Of a stretch of DNA of 14,113 nucleotides, positions 8,435 through 14,113 are shown piece after piece. The notes beneath the pieces are model-generated. The model made no database searches. It saw only the letters and a list, made by a program, of their open reading frames with translations, and had not been told where the DNA came from. Made by a program: the position numbers and the translations under genes. Source of the stretch: Fidelibacterota bacterium (lineage in GTDB: Bacteria > Fidelibacterota > UBA8477); NCBI GenBank assembly GCA_021734045.1, contig JAIPJR010000068.1:1-14113 (forward strand). The letters are read 5' to 3'. Position 1 is the stretch's first letter; every line of letters starts with the position of its first letter.

Positions 8435-8840
8435 AAAAAAGGAATCGAATCTGTAAGCCGAATTCTGTCATATCCGGGCAAATGCCGGACGAGGCAGCCA
8501 TTGCTCTGGATGACACGTTACCATGCCATACGTGCTTCCTACCCGCAAGCCATCCCGTCTCAAAGAGCCGGTACGCGACGGACAATCGCATTGCTTGCTG
8601 CTTGGAATTGCTCCGGGTGGGGTTTGCCAGGCAGTACCGTTGCCGGCACTCCGGTGGTCTCTTACACCGCCATTTCACCCTTATCCCGATTTCCATCGAG
8701 ACGGTATCTTTTCTGTTGCACTTTCCGTCATCTCCGCGTTTCCGCGCAGATGCCCTCCGGTGGTTCCGAAGGCACCCTGTCCTGTGGAGTTCGGACTTTC
8801 CTCTCCGGAAATTCCGGAGCGACTGCCCGATTCGATTCCC
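8435..8840 (-). ncRNA. rnpB: RNase P RNA (M1 RNA), bacterial type A
   Basis: The catalytic RNA of ribonuclease P, which removes 5' leaders from tRNA precursors. On the minus strand the 5' conserved block GAGGAAAGTCCGAACTCC (within 8779-8803, followed by ACAGGAC) is CR-I. The 3' block ACAGAATTCGGCTTACAG (8451-8468) is CR-V. The two ends, GGGAATCGAATC at 8829-8840 and GATTCGATTCC at 8441-8451, are complementary and form helix P1. Between them lie AGGGTGAAA, GGTGTAAGAGACCACC (CR-II/III region) and the P15/L15 segment GGCAAACCCCACCCGGAGCAA. The L15 GGU that pairs with tRNA 3'-RCCA reads GGC here (8626-8628). A T6 tract (8435-8440) directly follows P1 and may help end transcription, although no separate terminator hairpin is seen. 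Exact ends are estimated from P1. It lies 74 nt after the zinc-ribbon gene, with no clear promoter in between. Confidence 0.97.
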
Positions 8841-8914
8841 TTTTCAAATAGCCTGTTGCTCTGCTTTTACGCCGATTCCGTCACATGTTCCAAACCTGAA
8901 CGAAAGTAGTTGCC

Positions 8915-9631
8915 CTATTTGTCGTCCTCACTGTCGGGATAAACCAGAATTCGGCCACAACCTTCACATTCGATGAAACGATTGCCCTGCTTAATTTCGA
9001 AAAGTAATTGATCGCTAATTTGTTTATGACACCCGCCGCAAGCCCGGCGTTTAACCGGAACCACAGCCTGACCGCGAACCTGCAGAATGCGCTCGTACTT
9101 ACGCAAATAGCGTTTACTCAATTTATCAGCCAATTCCTCACGCTGCGTTTCCAGCTCTTTCTGCCTGGCGTTGGTGAGGTCAGTCTTGGACGTCAGCTCT
9201 TTGCGACTGGTGGCCAGGTTCTCCTTCAATTCAGTCTGGCGATTCGTCAAAGCGTCGATTTCCTCTTCCAATTGCTCCACCTCATCGGTAAGAATGCCCT
9301 GCTGATCCACGATTTCCTGGATATGCGATTTCACATTTTCAATTTCATTCGTGAGGGCATCATATTCACGATTGGTGGTCACCAGGTATAACTGATCCTG
9401 GTACTTCGCGAGTTTGGTTTTGTACTCATCTTTGCTGGAGCCCAGGGTTTTCAGCTCTTTTTTATCCGCTTCCACCTTGGCTTGGGCAGCTTCCAGCCGT
9501 CCCTGTACTTCTGCTCCGGCAGCTTCCAGGTTTTGGACTTGTTGGGGGAGGTTGCCTTTATGGGCTTCAATTTCCGCTAACTGGGTATCCACATCTTGCA
9601 ATTCGGTCAGCGTTTTAAGAATATTTTTCAT
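8915..9631 (-). CDS. Coiled-coil C4-type zinc-ribbon protein (CT398/CdsZ-like family)
   Basis: A 238-residue cytoplasmic protein using the ATG at 9631. About residues 5-185 are a long, charged, heptad-rich helical hairpin containing the family-typical LVTTNREYDALTNEIE (83-98). A C-terminal zinc ribbon follows with two CxxC pairs, Cys198/Cys201 (RACGGC) and Cys222/Cys225 (ECEGCGR). Members are widespread and are usually annotated as possible nucleic-acid-binding proteins; the chlamydial relative CT398 (CdsZ) is linked to secretion and sigma-54. The precise role here is unknown. I prefer this start over a GTG at 9673 because AGGAG (9641-9645) is spaced 9 nt before it, whereas the longer form would begin inside a terminator hairpin and add a non-homologous 14-residue tail. 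rnpB follows 74 nt downstream, so co-transcription is possible. Confidence 0.9.
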   Translation of the reverse strand: MKNILKTLTELQDVDTQLAEIEAHKGNLPQQVQNLEAAGAEVQGRLEAAQAKVEADKKELKTLGSSKDEYKTKLAKYQDQLYLVTTNREYDALTNEIENVKSHIQEIVDQQGILTDEVEQLEEEIDALTNRQTELKENLATSRKELTSKTDLTNARQKELETQREELADKLSKRYLRKYERILQVRGQAVVPVKRRACGGCHKQISDQLLFEIKQGNRFIECEGCGRILVYPDSEDDK

Positions 9632-9640
9632 AGTGTTCGT

Positions 9641-9645
9641 CTCCT
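9641..9645 (-). promoter_or_regulatory. Shine-Dalgarno site of the zinc-ribbon gene
   Basis: AGGAG on the minus strand, 9 nt before the ATG at 9631. It decides the start of the zinc-ribbon gene. It lies only about 10 nt past the T-tract of the upstream terminator. Confidence 0.75.
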
Positions 9646-9655
9646 GAAACCTGGC

Positions 9656-9690
9656 AAAAAACAAGAAGTGCACCTGGGCAGGTGCACTTC
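9656..9690 (-). terminator. Strong intrinsic terminator just upstream of the zinc-ribbon gene
   Basis: On the minus strand GAAGTGCACCT, loop GCCC and AGGTGCACTTC form a perfect 11-bp stem with a 4-nt loop (9665-9690). TTGTTTTTT (9656-9664) follows directly. This is a textbook rho-independent terminator. It lies about 175 nt after the stop of the upstream hydrolase gene and ends only 24 nt before the zinc-ribbon start codon. It may end the hydrolase operon, end a short RNA from the promoter at 9785-9813, or act as an attenuator for the zinc-ribbon gene. Confidence 0.88.
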
Positions 9691-9778
9691 GAATTCATCA
9701 TTTATTTGGTATTTATCGTCGTTCAGTGATGTGCTCGGGTAGAAAATTATTTTGCTCGTTTCCCCTTCAATTTTCACG
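9656..9778 (-). ncRNA. Candidate small RNA or attenuated leader (about 120 nt)
   Basis: The interval between the predicted transcription start (about 9777-9778, set by the -10 box at 9785-9790) and the end of the terminator T-tract. It could give a roughly 120-nt transcript. Besides the terminator, it can form an upstream hairpin: GAAAATT (9769-9775) with AATTTTC (9742-9748), with a 20-nt loop containing a GAAGGGG purine run. No convincing ORF lies fully inside it. I do not recognise a known riboswitch or sRNA family. The alternative is that it is simply the 5' leader of the zinc-ribbon mRNA with partial termination. Confidence 0.4.
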
Positions 9779-9784
9779 GCCGAA

Positions 9785-9813
9785 AATATAGACCGATCCA
9801 TCCCCCGGTGCAA
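9785..9813 (-). promoter_or_regulatory. Predicted sigma70-type promoter upstream of the terminator/zinc-ribbon gene
   Basis: On the minus strand, TTGCAC (9808-9813) and TATATT (9785-9790) are separated by exactly 17 nt. Both hexamers are close to the TTGACA/TATAAT consensus. It lies in the 234-nt gap between the hydrolase gene and the zinc-ribbon gene and points toward the latter. It is the best promoter-like sequence I found in the window; if the organism used a Bacteroidota-type sigma factor the match would matter less. Confidence 0.6.
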
Positions 9814-9865
9814 TATTCAAATCATTGCAGGGGAAAGTAAATTTTATCAGCCACCAATTTCCGGG

Positions 9866-10711
9866 TCATGGCGCATGGGGAATTCCCAGGTAGGCGTCGA
9901 CCACCCAGGTGACCGACCAGTTATGCCCCAGCCGGTGTCCGTCCATGCTGGCGGGCAGTCGCGTGACATTACTCCCGGAAAGATCAATCTCCTGCGGGTC
10001 GTAATTCATGGTCCGGAAGGCACCATCCTGCTCCTTGCGTGTGCGCCATTGAAAATAGAAAACATTCGCTGCAAAGTCCGGGTACATGATTTTTCCGGAT
10101 TCATCGTAGCTCAGTTCACAATTCTCCAAGAGCCGGGGATAGCCCGCCAGGGGCGCAGCTACCGTGTGAATTACCACTGAAACAGGTAGTGACATTGAAC
10201 CAGCCGCCTGAGTGGCGATTACGCCACCGTAGGAGTGGGCAAAAATCACCACCTCTTCAACCTCCGGATATAGGGAATATAGATACGTGATTCCCCGGGC
10301 GAGCCGCTCACCGGCCGTTTCCGGACATTCTTCCCAATTCCAGCGATAAAAGTACGATAATCCATTTTTTCGGGCCAGATTCACCATGGGCGCTACCCAT
10401 TCATAACCTTCTGAGGCATAACCGTGGACACCCACAATCAGTTGATTCATGGGCAAATCCTGTCCGTCCAGAATTCGCACAAAACCTTCCGGCTGATTAA
10501 TCAGCGTCTCACCAGACTGTTTGATCTCGGCACCCAGGGGAAGGTCATTGATCCAGAGTTGGGAAAAATGCCAGTCCGGAGATTGAGGATTGAACTCAGG
10601 TGTTGCCGATGACGGGATCGCCGGAGACTGACTGCACGCGGACCAGAAGAGCAGCAGGGCGAATAACAGGTTTAACGGTTTAGGGTGATTTCTAATCTGT
10701 GTAAATTTCAT
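9866..10711 (-). CDS. Putative secreted alpha/beta-hydrolase lipoprotein
   Basis: A 281-residue protein beginning with a lipoprotein-like signal: hydrophobic LNLLFALLLFW (13-23), then SAC with Cys26 as the likely lipidated residue. The mature part has alpha/beta-hydrolase features: the oxyanion-type HGYASEG (96-102) after strand LIVGV, a nucleophile elbow FAHSYGG (157-163) with Ser160 in an A-x-S-x-G form of GxSxG, and a C-terminal candidate catalytic His (His259 or His263 in DGHRLGHNW). The acid is not assigned. It is probably an esterase or lipase-like enzyme anchored in the envelope; the substrate is unknown. It follows the beta-lactamase/hydrolase fusion gene by 29 nt with GAGG and AGGA elements before the ATG, so the two are likely co-expressed. 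A 3'-flanking terminator lies about 175 nt further on. Confidence 0.8.
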   Translation of the reverse strand: MKFTQIRNHPKPLNLLFALLLFWSACSQSPAIPSSATPEFNPQSPDWHFSQLWINDLPLGAEIKQSGETLINQPEGFVRILDGQDLPMNQLIVGVHGYASEGYEWVAPMVNLARKNGLSYFYRWNWEECPETAGERLARGITYLYSLYPEVEEVVIFAHSYGGVIATQAAGSMSLPVSVVIHTVAAPLAGYPRLLENCELSYDESGKIMYPDFAANVFYFQWRTRKEQDGAFRTMNYDPQEIDLSGSNVTRLPASMDGHRLGHNWSVTWVVDAYLGIPHAP

Positions 10712-10740
10712 TCCTGTAAATATCCTCAGAAATAGCGGTT

Positions 10741-12531
10741 TTAATTGTCTGCTTGTTCAATGTTGTCTAATGGACTGGCCTGCAACCACTGGGTGAGCGT
10801 ACCGTCCATGACCTGGTTATGTTTAACATCGGTTGGATACAGGGTCATCCGTGCGTCGGGATCCCAGGCATTCTTATACGAAATTTGCAGTGAATCGAGT
10901 TGGTGGAAAAATGTCTCATGTTCCGGCGCCAGGTGTTCAGTATAGATACTGCGAATCTGTCCACCATTTTTCGCAAACGCCAGATAGTTTTCCTGGAGTC
11001 CGTAAAAAGCATCGAACAGAAATAGTCTGCCAATACTTTGTGTCAAATCGCCGTTCTCCAATACTTTGGCAATCGCGCGATAACCTCCGCTGTGTCCGGA
11101 GAGAATGATTCTACCCGGTGTGGCATTTTGGATGCGGTCAATGGCTTTGAGCTGTTCCAGGATCTCATTGACAAATGCCGCAAAACCACCCGGTTGCTCG
11201 ATTTTTCCTGCGAATGAATCCAGGGCACGCCAGGGACCCTGCGCCATGACGAACAGGGTATTTTTCCCGGAAGCTTTCAGTTGCTGGGGAATTTTGAATT
11301 GTCCCATGGCTTGCAAGTTATCATTGCCCCAACCGTGGAAATGGACTACCAGATCAACTTTCCCACCCACTTCATGGAAACCATCAGGGATAATGACCAC
11401 CGCGGTGCTGTCGGAATAGTGTCGGTCAGCGGCGTAGAAAACGCCATCATAGGTATGGCCATTTTCTCGCTCCGGTGCGGGAAACAGACTATTGTGCAGC
11501 CGCAGTCGCAGCCATTCACCACCCGGATAGGGGTAATAATCCTGCGTATAGACAGGCGCTGGTTCCATTCCTTCATCGCCGGTGAAACGATTCCAGATCA
11601 AGCGTGAAATTTTCGCTAATGCCACCACGGCTTCATTGTCATCGCTCCAACGGTGATCCCGGAACTGATCAGCGAATAGCGCCACCACATAGCGCCCCCG
11701 GTCAGAGACGACATAACCCACATCCACCCGGGTTTCGGTGACACTGCCGGTTTTGTGATGAACGCGTATGTTGGCGTCATTGGGCAGAAAACGAGGAATG
11801 ATATCACTGTAAAATTGCTCGCCCAGCATCTTGAGCATGATATCGCAGCCGGCGCTGTCTGCCACCGTCCGGTCTACGATTCGCTCCAGCAGTAAGCCCA
11901 TATCCTCTGCGGAACTCATCCCAATACCATAGCGGAGAGACTCGGGGGAATCGGTCTTGGTGGACCAGTCCATGAGACGATTTAGCAAGCGGGTGTTCTT
12001 CAAACCCAGCGTGGTCATGTAGCCATTCACCGCTGCCAGGCGTTGGGAATGGGTGGTGCCCAATGCGTCTAAAACCAGATTGGTGGCGGTATTATCAGAG
12101 AGGATAATCATGAGCCGGGCTGCATCTTCCAGGCGTACCGGGATACTGCCGGAATAATATTGGAGAATGCCGCTGCCACCCCATTTTCGATCGTCAGTGA
12201 GCTGGGTGGTGGTGAAAGGGTCAAGTTTACCCTGCGCCACCTGGTGATAGAATTCAGCCAGAATCGGCAGTTTAATACTGCTGGCGGTGGGTAATACTTC
12301 CGAACCGTTATAATTAATGACTTCGCCGGTTTCCAAATTTTTCGCGTAAACACCAAAAATACCACCGGTTGCCCGCTCCAGGTTCCGGATTTGTTGTTCC
12401 AGTGTCAACGACTGAACGGATTCTGGTGTCGCAGTTTCGGATGTTGTGCGTGGGAGACAGGCACTCAGGCTTAACCCCATTATCACTATGGAAACCGTTA
12501 TTTTTACAATTTCTTGCGTGTTCAGGTTCAT
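10741..12531 (-). CDS. Lipoprotein fusing class A beta-lactamase-like and alpha/beta-hydrolase domains
   Basis: A 596-residue protein. A lipoprotein signal (hydrophobic 10-22, LSAC with Cys25) suggests envelope anchoring. The first enzymatic domain (about 45-315) has the penicillin-recognising serine hydrolase motifs in order: SxxK as SSIK (Ser84, Lys87), SDN (145-147) and KTG (260-262). The omega-loop ExxLN with the deacylating Glu of true class A beta-lactamases is not seen; the equivalent stretch is TRLLNRLMDWS (180-190). After a linker, a second domain (about 335-585) has VHFHGWG (396-402), a GHSGG nucleophile elbow (Ser481), a candidate acid Asp507 (FLFDAF) and a candidate His571 (VKHNQ). 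It could hydrolyse or transfer peptidoglycan-, ester- or lactam-type substrates; none is proven. AAGGGGGTG gives a good ribosome-binding site overlapping the upstream gene end, 3 nt from its stop. Confidence 0.85.
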   Translation of the reverse strand: MNLNTQEIVKITVSIVIMGLSLSACLPRTTSETATPESVQSLTLEQQIRNLERATGGIFGVYAKNLETGEVINYNGSEVLPTASSIKLPILAEFYHQVAQGKLDPFTTTQLTDDRKWGGSGILQYYSGSIPVRLEDAARLMIILSDNTATNLVLDALGTTHSQRLAAVNGYMTTLGLKNTRLLNRLMDWSTKTDSPESLRYGIGMSSAEDMGLLLERIVDRTVADSAGCDIMLKMLGEQFYSDIIPRFLPNDANIRVHHKTGSVTETRVDVGYVVSDRGRYVVALFADQFRDHRWSDDNEAVVALAKISRLIWNRFTGDEGMEPAPVYTQDYYPYPGGEWLRLRLHNSLFPAPERENGHTYDGVFYAADRHYSDSTAVVIIPDGFHEVGGKVDLVVHFHGWGNDNLQAMGQFKIPQQLKASGKNTLFVMAQGPWRALDSFAGKIEQPGGFAAFVNEILEQLKAIDRIQNATPGRIILSGHSGGYRAIAKVLENGDLTQSIGRLFLFDAFYGLQENYLAFAKNGGQIRSIYTEHLAPEHETFFHQLDSLQISYKNAWDPDARMTLYPTDVKHNQVMDGTLTQWLQASPLDNIEQADN

Positions 12532-12534
12532 AAA

Positions 12535-13188
12535 TCACACCCCCTTTTCAGTGACATTATCTACCTGCCGGTTGAGCCGATTATGAAATACCGCCAGTCC
12601 CCAAATCAACCCTGCCACCAAAATGTACCAGGGATAGTGCTGGGGAATTGTTTGGTCAATGACATGCTTGCCCGGTATGAGGAACGAAATGATAATCACC
12701 ACACCTGCCGCCAAAATCTGGAGCCAGTCCCGACGCTGCAACGTGATGATGCGCTCATCAAAATAGGCCTTGAGTATCCGGATACTTGCATAAATCAGCG
12801 CGATGGAAACCAACACCGGTGCCCATACCGGTCCTACCCAGGGATAGGGCAGCAGAAACAGAATATCCCAGGTCGCCAAACCCGCCGGCCAGCCCAGAAA
12901 TAGTTTTAAAAAGACATAATAGAAAATGTCCCACACGCCGAACACGAACATGAAAACGGCTATCCTGTTGATGATTTTTTTGTACAAGAGTGCGGCCAGT
13001 GACCACATGAGAACCAGCGTGGCCAGCTCCCGGATGAGCTCCACTACTGCCACATCAAAATCTGCCATGATGATGGGAAAAGCAAAGCCATTGGGGTAAT
13101 AAATTTGCCGCAGATAAATCACCACGGCAGCTTCGATCATCCCAAAGGCCACACCCCAGAAAATCAGCCAGGTAATATGGCGTTTCAT
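12535..13188 (-). CDS. Polytopic inner-membrane protein of unknown function
   Basis: A 217-residue hydrophobic protein with about six membrane segments (approximately 8-27, 50-69, 75-97, 119-139, 155-171, 185-201). I do not recognise a named function. Distinctive residues include Glu19 in FGMIEAAVVIYLR, the loop IYYPNGFAFP (29-38), Glu50/Arg53/Glu54 at the start of the second segment, and the aromatic-proline-rich GVWDIFYY (84-91) and LLPYPWVGPVWAP (112-124). Charged and aromatic residues this close to the membrane suggest a binding or catalytic site, but that is inference. The ATG overlaps the upstream stop in an ATGA (4 nt) and follows an AAGAAGAGG purine stretch. The next gene starts 3 nt after its stop, so tight operon coupling with a DUF697-like protein and the lipoprotein fusion is evident. 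Confidence 0.8.
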   Translation of the reverse strand: MKRHITWLIFWGVAFGMIEAAVVIYLRQIYYPNGFAFPIIMADFDVAVVELIRELATLVLMWSLAALLYKKIINRIAVFMFVFGVWDIFYYVFLKLFLGWPAGLATWDILFLLPYPWVGPVWAPVLVSIALIYASIRILKAYFDERIITLQRRDWLQILAAGVVIIISFLIPGKHVIDQTIPQHYPWYILVAGLIWGLAVFHNRLNRQVDNVTEKGV

Positions 13189-14099
13189 ACGCCTCTTCTT
13201 CTGCCAAACCAGGTTTTGGGGTTCAGCCGTGCCAGACGTCGCATGGGTCCGGGTGTGGTGGGCGCGGGGATTTGATCAAGAGGCGGTCCATCAGCAGCAG
13301 GTTTACGGGAGAATTGACGGATGAGTGTGTCCACGCCGGATTTAATGCCGCGAGGAATCGCCTGAACCATTGATTTTGAAGCATGGAAGAAGCTCATGGC
13401 CGTGCGTCGTCCGCCATCCACAGCCACATCAGCCAGCATTTTCAAGGCTTCCAGTGAGGCATTCCGGCGCTTGGCACGCAAATCAATTTTGGTCAAGGCA
13501 TGACAGTATTCCCGGGCCAGAATGCCGATGCGCAATGCCAGATATGCGTTGGCAGTGCCCTCCAGTACGCTGTCCTGAATCAGAGCAGCCACATTGTTGA
13601 ATACCGGCAGCGAACCAGCCAACGAGGATGACAGGACCGGCGCAATCTGGGCGTCAAAATCAATCTCGTCGATTTCAGTCGCCAGAAAAACCGCCACCAG
13701 AACATTGGTATAGAGTCGGCTCAGGTCCCGGAGACCGGGACGATTGTAGTAAATTTCCGCAATGGCATAAATCATGCGCAGATTCGTTGCCAGCACCACA
13801 AAGGCGTCCAGCCGACCCGATTGGCTGATGGCGGTGGCCAGGAAGATTTGCATTGCCCGTGCTTTGATCTCCTTGTCCGCTTCTTTTTTAAGTGAGTCTA
13901 ATGCCGTCTCAAGTGAGAAATTTTCTGATGAAATCCGCGGATTGGCTCTCAGCCGCTTCTCTAGTTTGGTCAAATATTCTGGTGTGATGGATTTGGGTCG
14001 CGGCAGGGAAGGTGGCAGGCGGAATATGAGAATAACCGGATAAAGGATCAATCCACCCAACAGCAGAACCAGAACCACGAGAACGGTGTAACCCACCAC
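13185..14099 (-). CDS. DUF697-like membrane protein (5' end near window edge)
   Basis: About 304 residues from a GTG at 14099; the frame stays open to the window edge, so the true start may lie outside. An N-terminal membrane segment (about 4-27) is followed by a charged helical stretch (40-85). The region 95-200 resembles DUF697, the C-terminal domain of YcjF-type inner-membrane proteins that often pair with GTPases: LDAFVVLATNLRMIYAIAEIY (97-117), the SRLYTNVLVAVFLA helix (127-140), and GTANAYLALRIGILAREYC (181-199), which corresponds to the G-x-xTARLGI-type block. The tail (205-304) is basic and proline-rich with no clear domain. No GTPase is visible in the window; one could lie upstream beyond the edge. 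The gene overlaps the following membrane-protein gene by 4 nt. The exact role is unknown; family assignment is by motif resemblance. Confidence 0.68.
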   Translation of the reverse strand: MVGYTVLVVLVLLLGGLILYPVILIFRLPPSLPRPKSITPEYLTKLEKRLRANPRISSENFSLETALDSLKKEADKEIKARAMQIFLATAISQSGRLDAFVVLATNLRMIYAIAEIYYNRPGLRDLSRLYTNVLVAVFLATEIDEIDFDAQIAPVLSSSLAGSLPVFNNVAALIQDSVLEGTANAYLALRIGILAREYCHALTKIDLRAKRRNASLEALKMLADVAVDGGRRTAMSFFHASKSMVQAIPRGIKSGVDTLIRQFSRKPAADGPPLDQIPAPTTPGPMRRLARLNPKTWFGRRRGV

Positions 14100-14113
14100 C
14101 GGTCCGCCCCGGA

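Noticed and set aside
8425-8976. Plus-strand ORFs (up to 183 codons) and a minus-strand 119-codon ORF at 8337-8696
   Set aside because: They overlap the structured RNase P RNA, whose conserved blocks explain the sequence; they are open frames by chance.
9632-9673. Longer GTG start for the zinc-ribbon protein
   Set aside because: It would begin inside the terminator hairpin; the ATG at 9631 has AGGAG at good spacing and begins the family-like sequence.
9665-9690. GAAGTGCACCT/AGGTGCACTTC palindrome as a protein operator
   Set aside because: The T-tract immediately 3' on the minus strand and the tight 4-nt loop fit an intrinsic terminator better than a binding site.
9616-9701. 28-codon leader peptide starting at 9701 with three Cys codons over the terminator stem
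   Set aside because: It is suggestive of a transcription-attenuation peptide, but there is no Shine-Dalgarno site before its ATG pair, and its end overlaps the zinc-ribbon start in another frame; the Cys codons follow from the GTGCAC palindrome.
9628-9813. Minus-strand 61-codon ORF between the hydrolase and zinc-ribbon genes
   Set aside because: It starts inside the -35 box region, has no ribosome-binding site and reads through the intrinsic terminator.

Overview
This is a compact chromosomal stretch from a free-living bacterium. GC content looks to be around 50%, and every supported gene lies on the minus strand, so transcription runs from high to low coordinates. I see no transposase, integrase, CRISPR array, tRNA or phage gene. 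The taxon cannot be fixed from this window. The YbeY with a third-ligand Asp (H-x3-H-x5-D), the 7TM-HD protein beside it, and the mix of weak and clear Shine-Dalgarno sites would fit a Bacteroidota/FCB-group relative (for example a Marinimicrobia- or Calditrichota-like lineage), but this is inference.

Right part (about 14.1 to 9.87 kb) is an envelope-associated operon. Its genes, in order of transcription, are a DUF697-like membrane protein, an unknown polytopic membrane protein (4-nt ATGA overlap), a lipoprotein that fuses a class A beta-lactamase-like domain to an alpha/beta hydrolase (3-nt gap), and a second alpha/beta-hydrolase lipoprotein (29-nt gap). This is the least conventional part of the window.

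Middle (9.87 to 8.43 kb): a good sigma70-type promoter (TTGCAC, 17 nt, TATATT) is followed about 90 nt later by a near-textbook intrinsic terminator. That hairpin ends only 24 nt before the start codon of a coiled-coil C4 zinc-ribbon protein, which suggests either a small RNA or an attenuated leader. Downstream lies rnpB, the RNA subunit of RNase P, with its CR-I and CR-V signatures and P1 closing helix clearly readable.

Left part (8.23 kb to the left edge) is a tightly packed housekeeping string: recJ, a fabH-type ketoacyl synthase, an acyl-CoA dehydrogenase, a PgpH-type 7TM-HD phosphodiesterase, ybeY, a CNNM/CorC-type CBS protein, and the first 64 codons of mazG, which is cut by the window edge. 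Gaps range from -8 to +51 nt, so one transcript is plausible. The pgpH-ybeY and ybeY-corC adjacencies match well-known bacterial neighbourhoods, and the set joins RNA maturation, DNA repair, nucleotide clean-up and fatty-acid metabolism.

No complete new defence or mobile system is visible. The best leads are the promoter/terminator unit before the zinc-ribbon gene, the beta-lactamase-like/hydrolase fusion lacking the usual deacylating Glu, and several active-site variants in otherwise ordinary enzymes.
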